A DNA stretch of 64,000 bases from Diphasiastrum complanatum (Eukaryota; Streptophyta; Lycopodiopsida; Lycopodiales; Lycopodiaceae). The DNA lies in the NCBI GenBank assembly GCA_029204225.1, contig CM055108.1, positions 13,763,955 to 13,827,954 of the forward strand, written 5' to 3'. The position numbers and the translations under genes are program-made. Below, in pieces: positions 56,352 to 64,000 of the stretch. Each line of letters starts with the position of its first letter. The first letter of the stretch is position 1. The notes under the pieces are model-generated. The model worked only from the letters and a program-made list of their open reading frames with translations, searched no databases and was not told the origin of the DNA.

Positions 56352-56467
56352 TGGTATCAGAGCCAAGTTAGACCTAACAGTTCATGGTGTCAAAGCCATG
56401 GTTAGGTAGCCCAAGTTGTGGGGCAGGTGACAGCTAGGACCCCAACCATGTGTGGCTTGAGGGGGGG
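56352..56467 (+). mobile_element. TRIM interior 2
   Basis: 116 bp; primer site TGGTATCAGAGC, same core as interior 1 with few changes, ending in GAGGGGGGG. Confidence 0.8.
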
Positions 56468-56611
56468 TGTTGGAATATCAATCCACACTCTAGAGAGAAC
56501 TATCAAACAAGGCGGATAGCTCAGTGCTAGAGCATCCCATCCGGTATGAGGGAGGTCCTGGGTTCGAATCCTAGTCTGTCCATCCATATTATGATTTATG
56601 GATTTCTAACA
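56468..56611 (+). mobile_element. TRIM LTR copy 3
   Basis: 144 bp, same boundaries as LTR1. Confidence 0.85.
56510..56582 (+). tRNA. tRNA-like module in TRIM LTR3
   Basis: 73 bases. First base of the acceptor is A rather than G and the D loop has G-to-C in the A box; the B box is perfect. Confidence 0.55.
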
Positions 56612-56728
56612 TGGTATCAGAGCCAAGTTAGACCGAACAGTTCATGGTGTCAAAGCCATGGTTAGGTGGCCCAAGTTGTGGGGCAGGTGACAGCTAGGAC
56701 CCCAACCAAGTGTGGCTTCAGGGGGGGG
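56612..56728 (+). mobile_element. TRIM interior 3
   Basis: 117 bp; primer site TGGTATCAGAGC and purine tract of eight G. Confidence 0.8.
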
Positions 56729-56872
56729 TGTTGGAATATCAATCCACACTCTAGAGAGAACTATCAAACAGGGCAGATAGCTCAGTGGTAGAGCATCCCA
56801 TCCGGTATGAGGGAGGTCCTGGGTTCGAATCCTAGTTTGTCCATCCATATTATGATTTATGGATTTCTAACA
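56729..56872 (+). mobile_element. TRIM LTR copy 4
   Basis: 144 bp; its end CTAACA abuts the right ATTAC duplication. Confidence 0.85.
56771..56843 (+). tRNA. tRNA-like module in TRIM LTR4
   Basis: 73 bases, same as copy 1 except a C-to-T in the 3' acceptor arm (TTTGTCC). A and B boxes intact. Confidence 0.6.
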
Positions 56873-56877
56873 ATTAC
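56873..56877. repeat. Target site duplication of the TRIM-copia composite (right)
   Basis: ATTAC, as at 53478-53482. Confidence 0.8.
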
Positions 56878-57577
56878 CAAAGTTTTAGGGATTTAGATGT
56901 ATATCACTCAGAGAGTAGATCCATGGGAGGAAGAGGCTCGAGTGCGGTCGCATGCCTATACATGGATATATTACAGCCTACCATTGAGACAATGCATGAT
57001 AAGCAAGCAGGATTAAAAACCCAAACCATATGGTCTAGTGTCATAATTACATGGCACCCAAGTGGTTGTCTATAGTATGCCTACAATAGGTTTGCTTCAA
57101 GATGACAGCCTACATTTCCGTAGAGAAAGCTCATCTTCATGGTCTCCTTCTTGCTCTTCATCCAATAAGCTCTAAAGTGGCCATCTTCATTGAGGGACTC
57201 TATTCATGATGGCATATTATCGACAATCATATTTTGATCTCCATATGACCCAGGGCCCTAGGGGTTCCAAGTTTTGGCCTTGCACCACCAAGGTTATCTT
57301 TGATTTGCGAATATTCTTACTAGTCACTCTAGGACTTACAAGCTGCATGGACTTCCAAGCTCCAAGTGCACAGGCATCATCCTATGAGAAAATAGTGACT
57401 ACTACACTCTATGAAATAACTAGATCCTACTAGCATTCACCAAAACTACAACAGCAGTTAACACAATGGAGAAAACAAATCTCCAATAGAAGTGTTGCAC
57501 TTGACCCCATGTTTATAATGAAGCCAAGGTCTCCTACATGTGCAGAATCAGAGCCTTTTTCTAAGAAACATGCTCTA
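56878..57577. other. Intron stretch between the TRIM array and element B
   Basis: Some 700 bp. A 75-codon frame at 57206-57433 has no recognisable domain; part may continue LINE fragment J, but I could not confirm it. Confidence 0.5.
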
Positions 57578-57582
57578 TATCC
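57578..57582. repeat. Target site duplication of element B (left)
   Basis: TATCC, repeated at 63506-63510. Confidence 0.8.
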
Positions 57583-57664
57583 AGTTATGATCAAAATCTC
57601 AGGTGTTGAATCAATGAGGCATAAAAGACAGCAATAGACTAAAGCCATCCTGTAGTCCGTAACT
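57583..57664 (-). mobile_element. 3' LTR of element B, internally deleted
   Basis: 82 bp keeping both termini (in plus sense AGTTATGATC and GTCCGTAACT) but missing about 383 bp between TAAAGCC and ATCCTGTAG. Outside flanks are intact. Confidence 0.85.
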
Positions 57665-57740
57665 CTCCCTGGCTATAAAGAACATTGCCCCCAATGTAGA
57701 CAAAATAAGATAAGAACCCGTGCCAGAGAAAAATACTGCA

Positions 57741-60462
57741 TCAAGATATCCCATCTGAGAAAGGAACACCAAGAGAAGCCGGAGCATCCCGAGAAGCAAT
57801 GGTAGCTACAAGTGATCGAGCCTGATCGGCCAGGATAGGGGTATGATAAAAAACATCAATGGGCTCCCAAGTAGCCTCCTCAATAGGACGACCATCCCAC
57901 TGGACCAAAAACTGAACCTGCCGATGGCGACGACTATGCAATAAGCGCACCTGTAAAATAGCAGCTGGCATGAATGGAAAAAGCTCTGGATCTGTAGGAA
58001 ATGAGGAATCTTGAGGAGCATCATCCTCAATAGCAGCACGTAATAAACTGACATGAAAGATATCACAAGCCCGAGTAGCAGCAGGTAACTCAAGGCGATA
58101 TGTAACTGGACTGAGGCGCTCAAGAATCTGAAAAGGCCCATAATAGCGCGGCGCAAGTTTCTCAGTAGAAGCAAAGCCCTTTACAAAACGATGGCGAGCA
58201 AAGCGTAACCGGAGAAAAACAATATCTCCCTCTGCAAACTCAACATGGCGTCGATGACGATCAACAATGGTGCTATACCGATGCTGAATATGCTGTAAAT
58301 GAGTAGCAGCTCTAGTAATAATCTCCCGAGCACTCGAAAGATAAGATGAAACAGTAACAGGTGCATCATCTGGAGGAGCAGGTATACCGGGTAGAACTGG
58401 TGAGTATCCATGAGCAAGCAGGAAAGGAGAAACACCTGTGCTGGAACTAACAGAATTGTTATAACTATACTCAGCCAAACATAAATGCTGATCCCAATCA
58501 CGACCAGAAGGAGAAACATAATGTCGTAAATAATCCTCCAATACCCACCTCAGACTGACCATCCGCAAAAGAATGATAAGCAATGCCCATAAGTATCCTA
58601 ACATCCAAGATACGCATAAGCTCTGTCCAAAAACCTGATGTAAACTTGGTATCCCGATCAGGAAGTATAGAACGTGGGAGACCATGTAAGCGAAAAATCT
58701 CAGAAATAAATATACGACCACACTGCTCTGCTATAATAGTACGTCTGACTGGTATGAAATGAGCTTGTTTAGAAAACCTATCAACTACCACCAAACAAGA
58801 GTCATGACCACGCTCAGTACGGGGAAGACCTAAAATGAAGTCCATAGATATATCAGTCCACTGGCGGGAAGGAATAGGCCAACTTTGAAGGAGACCGCCA
58901 GGTTTTTCACGAGAATACTTGTTACGAAGGCAAAAATCACAAGTATGAATAAGGTGGGAAAGCTCACGCTTCATGGAAGGCCAATAAAAATGTTCTTTCA
59001 AACGGAACAAGGACTTCTGAAAACCAAAATGGCCACCAACAGGAGAGGAATGGGCATCAAGAAGGAGCTATGGACGTATGTCGAGAGTGCTGGGAATACA
59101 TAACGAACCATAGTGAAACAAACGATGATTAACAATGGAATAAACCTGGTGAGGGTGAGAGGAAGGACGAGAGGCAGACGACATAACATCAGAAAGTCTG
59201 GACATGTGGCATAAGCCTGAGGAAGATCATCATACCAAGAGTGGGGAGACGTAACAAGAGTGTAAGTAAGAGCAGGTGAACGAGACAAAGCATCAGCAGC
59301 AGCATTACTTTTACCAGGCTTATAATGAATATCAAAATGAAAGGACTGTAAAAACTGAAGCCAACGGTACTGACGATCACTAAGATCCTTTTGTGTATAC
59401 AAATAACGAAGTGACTGGTGATCAGTAAAAACATCAAATGGAATACGATACAGATAATGACGCCACTTCTTTAAAGCAAAAATGATAGCAAGCAACTCTT
59501 TTTCATGAGCGGAATAATGTTGCTCATACGAACGAAGACGACGGGATTCATATGCAATAACGCACTGACGCTGTCGTAACAAAGCACCTAATCCTGTGGA
59601 ACTAGCACCATTCTCAACAACAAAACGCTGGGAAAAATCTGGAAGACATAAAACAGGGGCAGTGGTAAGCTTAACCTTCAAAGTATCAAAAGCTGACTGA
59701 CATGCGGGAGTCCAAGCAAACGAAGTTTCCTTTTTCAACAGAGCATGCAAAGGAGATGCAAGAGTGGCAAAATGAGCAACTGGTTTACGAAGATGGATAG
59801 CAAGACCAAGAAACATACGAACAGACATGAACATCAGCAGGCACAGGCCATGAAAGAATAGAACGGACCTTTCGAGGGTCGAGACGAACAGTACCATTAG
59901 TAACAAAGAAGCACAAAAACTCGATTTGTACAACAGCAAAAGAACATTTAGAACGTTTAGCATACAGATGATGAGTAACTAACAAAACAAAAACAGAACG
60001 AATGTGTTGAACATGAAGAGAGAGAGTGGTGCTATAAATGAGGATATCGTCAAAATAAACAATGACACACTTTCCAAGCAGAGGACGAAAGATGTTATTC
60101 ATGACATTCTGAAAAGTGGGCGGGCCATTGGTAACACCAAAAGGAAGGACACGAAACTCATGCAGACCAAAGTGGGTACGGAAAGTTGTCTTGTGCTCAT
60201 CAGGAGGATGCATACGAATCTGGTGATAACCGGAACGGAGGTCAAGTTTAGAAAAGATCTTGGCTTGGCCTACCTGGTCAAACAGGTCATCCATATGAGG
60301 GATAGGGTACTGATTACGGATAGTAAGTTTATTTAAAGCACGATAATCTATACATAGACGTTTAGTACCATCCTTCTTATCAACAAGTAAAACAGGAGCA
60401 CCAAAAGGACAGTGGCTACATACGAAAAGAAGGACGAGAAGGAGGTGATGCAGAGGAAACAA
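57741..60462 (-). pseudogene. RT, RNase H, integrase and chromodomain of element B
   Basis: RT begins after a 68-bp deletion relative to A (between the codons RM and SHCPFGAP near 60416), which shifts the frame. It then has [20 protein letters not shown] and an intact catalytic YFDDILIYS (60046-60057). RNase H: HYSAHEKELLAIIFALKKWR, FTDHQSLRYLYTQKDLSDRQ. Integrase: HTCDFCLRNKYS, MDFILGLPRTERGHDSCLVV, DRDTKFTSGFW, ADGQSEV, with the frameshift near 58545 shared with A. The 326-codon frame to 57741 finishes with TEKLAPRYYGPFQILERLSP and the chromodomain VQFLVQWDGRPIEEATWEPI. Confidence 0.92.
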
Positions 60463-62275
60463 GGTCTATATGGTGGTTGACATCTCGTAAAGGTGGTAAC
60501 TGAGTCGGTTCTCTAAAACCATGCTCAAATTCACGCAACAGTTCAGAAAATACCTGTGGCAAAGGTGGTGCATCCGCAATAGGCTGAATTGGCTGAACAG
60601 AAAGAATAGTCGCACAGTGGGCCTTCGGGAGGCTCCGTATGAACGGCTTCCTGGAAATAGGCTGATAGTCCTGCCGATATTCAATGTCGAAAAATATATG
60701 CTGAGTACCATCATGAGAGAATGTCAATGTCTGCTGCTGGAGGTCTACTGTAACCGCACCAAGGGATGCAAACCAATCAGCACCGAGGATAAGATCGTAC
60801 CGTGTAAGTGGAATAATATGAAAATCTGCCTGACCAAGGAAGTCTCCAATCCGATATGAAAGTTGCCGATACATCTGCGTGCTAGGAAAAGAGTGTGCGC
60901 TGGCAACCTCAACATGCAGGGGATGAGGCGTAGTGACTGGCATAGCACGAATGCGTGTAGTAATATGACTGCTGAGAAACGAGTGAGTGCTACCCGTGTC
61001 AACAAGGGCAATAAACTCACGACCAGTGATACGTACGCGAAGACGGATATGGCGTGGACCCGGCTTACCAACCCAAGTAGCATAAGCAAGCTGAGCATGG
61101 CATACAGCTAGCTAAAGGGATCAGGAACAGGCTCAGTGGGTGTGGCAAACTGATCAACAGGTGGGTCATCATCAAGAATATGAAGGCATATGGCAGAATC
61201 AGGACTATCATCAGGTGTGTCAACATCATGGAAGTAGACGGCAGTAGCAGTGGCAGGCTGTCGGCAATCACGGGCGATATGATCAGGACTCTTACAGTTG
61301 AAACATAAGCGCTTCTCACGGATCTCAGACATCTCAGGCTGTGAGTAGCGAAGAACAAAAATAGGACGAGGAGAAAAAGGAGGACGTGGTGCAGAAGGAA
61401 GAGTGGACGAAGGTGAACTGACAGATGTGGGACTAGCAGAGGATGGAGAGGAAAAAATAGGACGTGTGAAAGGACGCGAAGGACGAGAAACAGAGGAAGA
61501 AATGGGAGAGTACTTGTGCTGTAGTGCGGTAGCAAGGGAGATGGCGTGAGAAAGAGTGAGTGGAACAAAAGAAGAAACATCGTACCTGAGTGCGCCTCGT
61601 AGACCCAACGTAGCGAGGGATGAGCTCCAATGTAGAAATATATGGGAATAGATAGGAAAGCTCTGTAAACCGTGTCGTATAAGCAGCCAAGTCACCAGTG
61701 TGAGATAAACTGCGAAAGATGTCGCGCTGTCGAATAAGCCACTGAGGATCAATCATCGCTAGGCGGAGTGCTGTCATAAACTCTGTCCAACTAGCAAGGC
61801 CAGGGTGTGAGGTCGTCTGGCGAAACATGCGCCACCAAGTAGCAGCACGGCCCTCCAAATGTAGAGCAGCCAAATGTATCCGCTGAATGCCAGTCTTAGG
61901 AAACATAAGGAAGTAGGTCTCAAGCTTAGAATACCAATTCTCGAGTTCATTCCCATCGGATGACCCAGAATACACAGTAAGCTGAACCTTATCCTTAAAG
62001 TCTCGTGGCAAAGGACCAGAAGATGAAGGAGTCTCGAGTGGTGGAAATGTACGCTGTGGGGGAACAGGTGGAGATAGTGGAGAAACACTGGACTGTAATG
62101 ATAGTGTAGCAATCTGGGCAGAAAGAGCAGTGAACGTCTCTCGTAACTCCTGGCGTAAATCAGTGCATACATCACTCATGGCTTCCCTAAGATGATCTCG
62201 GAATTCATGCCGTACTTCGTCAAGGTAAGTGGAAGACGGTATGCGAGGCTCAGAAGATGTAGGGGAAGTATCCAT
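60463..62275 (-). pseudogene. gag and protease of element B
   Basis: ATG 62275 opens the same MDTSPTSSEPRIPSSTYLDE as A. Capsid-like region, then the same one-base frame change near 61600-61620, zinc knuckle CFNCKSPDHIARDC near 61290, another shift near 61115, protease with intact VDTGSTHSF near 61000, and YDLILGADWFASLGAV at about 60780. It ends in [19 protein letters not shown] before the RT deletion; this text is the uninterrupted form of the site where C entered A. Confidence 0.9.
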
Positions 62276-62879
62276 GGTCAAGGAATGCAGGAAGTGAAGA
62301 GAGTGTAAGAAAAGCTTAATATCGGAGGGAGCGGACTTTTGTCGTCACCCCAAATACGCTTTAGGTACACAAACGACACTAAGAGCAAGAAAGGAATGAC
62401 AAATGTCAAGAAAAGGTGTGGAAAGCAAGGAAAAACCAGCAAAGATACCTCTCGATAGAGCTCCAAGCGTGTGCGAAGAGCTAGCTGAAAAATGTGACCA
62501 CAAGGAGAATGAAAGTGGGCGCTGGACAGCCTCCAATCAATGCTGAAAATATGGCTGGAAATCTGTGGAAAACGTGATGAAATAGGGCGATGGACAGCCT
62601 CCAATCAAAACTGAAATATGGCTGAAACTCTGCTGGAACAATGGCTGAAAAATGTGATGAAGTAGGGCGCTGGACAGCCTCCAATCAATGCTGAAAAGAT
62701 GGCTGGGAATCCTTTCTCTGAATCAAATGGAGGATTCAAAAAAAAAAAGAGGGAAAAGGATTTGGAACTTGGGCGCCAGAAATAATCTGCCCAAAAAAAA
62801 AAAAAAAAAAAAAAATTCCGGTCGCCAAATTTAGTGGAAGTACTTCCGCTAACTATCTGCTAAAGCTCCGCCAAGGAAA

Positions 62880-62995
62880 ATGCTCTGATGGGAGTTGGTC
62901 CTCCTCCAAACTGTGCTGAATGTTGCTAAAGCAAAGAGATGAAAGCCCTCAACAAAAAGAGAAAAATCAGCAAGGAAAATGGGCACCCAATCAAA
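62880..62995 (-). repeat. 107-bp insertion flanked by an 11-bp repeat in the leader of element B
   Basis: Compared with A, B has extra sequence between two copies of AAGGAAAATG, with no similarity to A. The 11-bp repeat suggests a template switch or slippage event. Confidence 0.6.
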
Positions 62996-63028
62996 AAATC
63001 AGATCTGAAATTCAGCAATCAGGAAAGT

Positions 63029-63040
63029 GCTCTGATACCA
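63029..63040 (-). promoter_or_regulatory. Primer-binding site of element B
   Basis: In minus sense TGGTATCAGAGC directly after the 5' LTR, as in A. Confidence 0.9.
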
Positions 63041-63505
63041 AGTTATGATCAAAATCTCAGGTGTTGAATCAATGAAGCATAAAAGACAGCAATAGACTAA
63101 AGCCCTACAAGCAATAGACAAGACAATAGGTTCTCCCACGAAGAGCCCAAGAAATACCAATCAATAATCTGAAAAATGAGTGTACAAATGCCCCTATAAA
63201 TACCCTACCAATGAACCCTAAAATAGGAATTCAAAAGTAACGGGAGGCAAAATGTGGAGGGAAAATAGTGCGCCCTCCTACGGGCCCCCACTCCACATAT
63301 AACCATATAATAAGGGCCCAAGGCCAATCAATGTTATAAAAAAGCACCCAGTGCAGGTCAAAAGCATATAAAAAGGCTCTGGGGCCTGTACATGACTAAT
63401 ATAAAATGCGTAACCTGAAAAATACATAACCAAAAGTAAATGTAAAGAGGCCTGCGGAATATATGCAGAGTAGCCCAGTAGGCCTGTATCCTGTAGTCCG
63501 TAACT
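63041..63505 (-). mobile_element. 5' LTR of element B
   Basis: 465 bp; in minus sense AGTTACGGACTACAGG to GATCATAACT. Confidence 0.9.
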
Positions 63506-63510
63506 TATCC
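63506..63510. repeat. Target site duplication of element B (right)
   Basis: TATCC, as at 57578-57582. Confidence 0.8.
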
Positions 63511-63690
63511 ACAGTAGCCGCTAGCGTGTAGTCAGCTTTAACTTGTAGCTGAACCAGACCTAACTCACACAAGAATAGTATGAAGTTCTAAAAGAGACCA
63601 AACAATAAACTATAACATTAGGGGCTACTAATTAGATTAGAAATGAGCGTGCCAAAGGGTGCAGTGCAGCCATATTTGGAGTGAATCAAC

Positions 63691-63937
63691 CTGTGCAACC
63701 TTCTTGCTGTCAGCTTTTAAACTTTGCAATTCAGCATCGTGATCTTGAATCTTCATTCCTAGCTGTTGATTCTGTATGTTGATCTGGTCAAAATCAACTG
63801 CATGTAATACATCTCGGAGATCTTTTTTAGAGGCAAATCGATTTTCTGCTTCTAAAATCTGCTTTTGCAACATGATATTTTTCTCTTGTAGTTTTTCTAT
63901 AAATCTACACTTGCTTTTGAACTTCGCCTTCACAAAT
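63691..63937 (-). CDS. CCDC113: CCDC113-like exon, central coiled coil
   Basis: 247 bp on the minus strand. The acceptor is TTTTTGACCTATAG and the donor CAG-GTTGAT. The first base completes a codon from the previous exon, then 82 codons run to the border, so it ends in phase 0. Translation includes FIEKLQEKNIMLQKQILEAE, then HAVDFDQINIQNQQLGMKIQ and AELQSLKADSKKVAQ. The VDF-Q-x-I-x-NQQ core matches the family's conserved coiled-coil region. An alternative donor (AAG-GTTGCA) nine bases upstream would drop VAQ, which the family conserves. It is flanked on the left by 180 bp of intron and then element B. Confidence 0.75.
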
Positions 63938-64000
63938 CTATAGGTCAAAAATGCACAATTTGTTAACATGAAAGTGGTGTTTGTACTAGATTAAGAGTGA

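Larger units (their letters stand above)
53483..56872 (+). mobile_element. Composite array: TRIM elements with an embedded copia derivative
   Basis: Order: TRIM LTR1 (53483-53626), TRIM interior, LTR2 (53743-53884), copia interior (53885-55902), copia-type LTR (55903-56351), TRIM interior, LTR3 (56468-56611), TRIM interior, LTR4 (56729-56872). Every LTR is followed by an initiator-Met primer site (LTR4 excepted) and every interior ends in a purine tract before the next LTR. One 5-bp duplication (ATTAC) flanks the whole block and none is seen inside, so it entered as, or grew from, a single insertion. The two borders between TRIM and copia sequence lie at the primer-binding site. Confidence 0.85.
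57583..63505 (-). mobile_element. Element B: Ty3/gypsy retrotransposon, sister of element A
   Basis: Minus-strand element flanked by TATCC (57578-57582 and 63506-63510). 5' LTR at 63041-63505 (465 bp, same length as A's), 3' LTR collapsed to 82 bp at 57583-57664. Coding sequence and leader match element A almost base for base, including two of its frameshifts. The target duplication differs from that of A, so the two are independent insertions. B lies in the 18-kb host-gene intron, in the gene's sense orientation. Confidence 0.92.
20574..63937 (-). other. CCDC113: Gene span: CCDC113/CFAP263-like ciliary coiled-coil protein, 3' part with giant introns
   Basis: Exons at 63691-63937, 45243-45374, 21900-21950, 21658-21786, 21492-21539 and 21084-21128 (plus a doubtful one at 22053-22079) share strand and order, have AG/GT borders and join in frame. 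The joined protein of about 220 residues follows the layout I know for animal CCDC113: the coiled coil with VDFDQINIQNQQL (family VDF-QLKIEN), then VAQALDAM (family LQVLNAY), then VLDYMQVKNKLGFLKKEVHT-WQKKVEIVEL (family VMxYVxxK ... WERKVEIAE). CCDC113 is an axonemal and centriolar-satellite protein of motile cilia. Introns of about 18.3 and 23.2 kb contain most of the transposons described. N-terminal exons and promoter lie beyond the right edge. The ortholog call rests on memory of the family. Confidence 0.75.

Overview
The window looks like nuclear DNA of a large, repeat-rich land-plant genome. It is AT-rich, has long CT and AT microsatellites, and most of its length is nested LTR retrotransposons and LINEs. 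What I take to be the host gene is hidden among them on the minus strand. Exons at 63.7-63.9 kb, 45.2-45.4 kb and 21.1-22.1 kb have matching splice phases and together read like CCDC113/CFAP263, a ciliary coiled-coil protein. That would mean a plant with flagellated sperm; with introns this long a fern fits best, though lycophyte, bryophyte or cycad/Ginkgo cannot be excluded. The species call is inference. Introns of about 18.3 and 23.2 kb hold nearly all the mobile DNA right of 22 kb.

Layout. 0-1.3 kb: 3' end of a plus-strand chromovirus (integrase, chromodomain, LTR). 1.3-10.9 kb: a minus-strand Tat/Athila-like Ty3/gypsy element (element N) with 5' LTR, tRNA-Asp-type primer site, gag, protease, a deletion-fused RT-integrase and an extra coiled-coil ORF; it sits against a copia remnant (10.9-13.0 kb). 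13.0-20.5 kb: two unrecognised ORF remnants, an AT microsatellite, a hAT-type MITE with an 8-bp duplication, and a foldback repeat. 20.5-22.1 kb: 3' exons of the host gene. 22.5-29.1 kb: a cluster of LINE copies sharing a 3' stem-loop and CT tail.

29.4-42.0 kb: Ty3/gypsy element A (plus), whose LTRs end AGTTA...TAACT, interrupted by chromovirus C (minus, 32.3-38.8 kb). 42.0-45.2 kb: older fragments of the same family. 46.1-53.5 kb: element E (same family), truncated by a chromovirus fragment F, then a LINE fragment G, a copia 3' end H, and a LINE fragment J. 53.48-56.87 kb: a composite array of tiny TRIM elements whose 144-bp LTRs contain a tRNA-like sequence with intact pol III A and B boxes; a deleted copia element is embedded in it exactly at the primer-binding site, and the whole array has a single 5-bp target duplication. 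57.6-63.5 kb: element B (minus), a close sister of A.

No retroelement here has an uninterrupted set of proteins. A and B share two frameshifts although they inserted independently, suggesting spread of an already defective master using proteins supplied in trans. The most novel-looking item is the tRNA-bearing TRIM and its fusion with copia; the most useful for annotation is the dispersed CCDC113-like gene. All identifications are from reading translations and repeats by eye; no database search was run.
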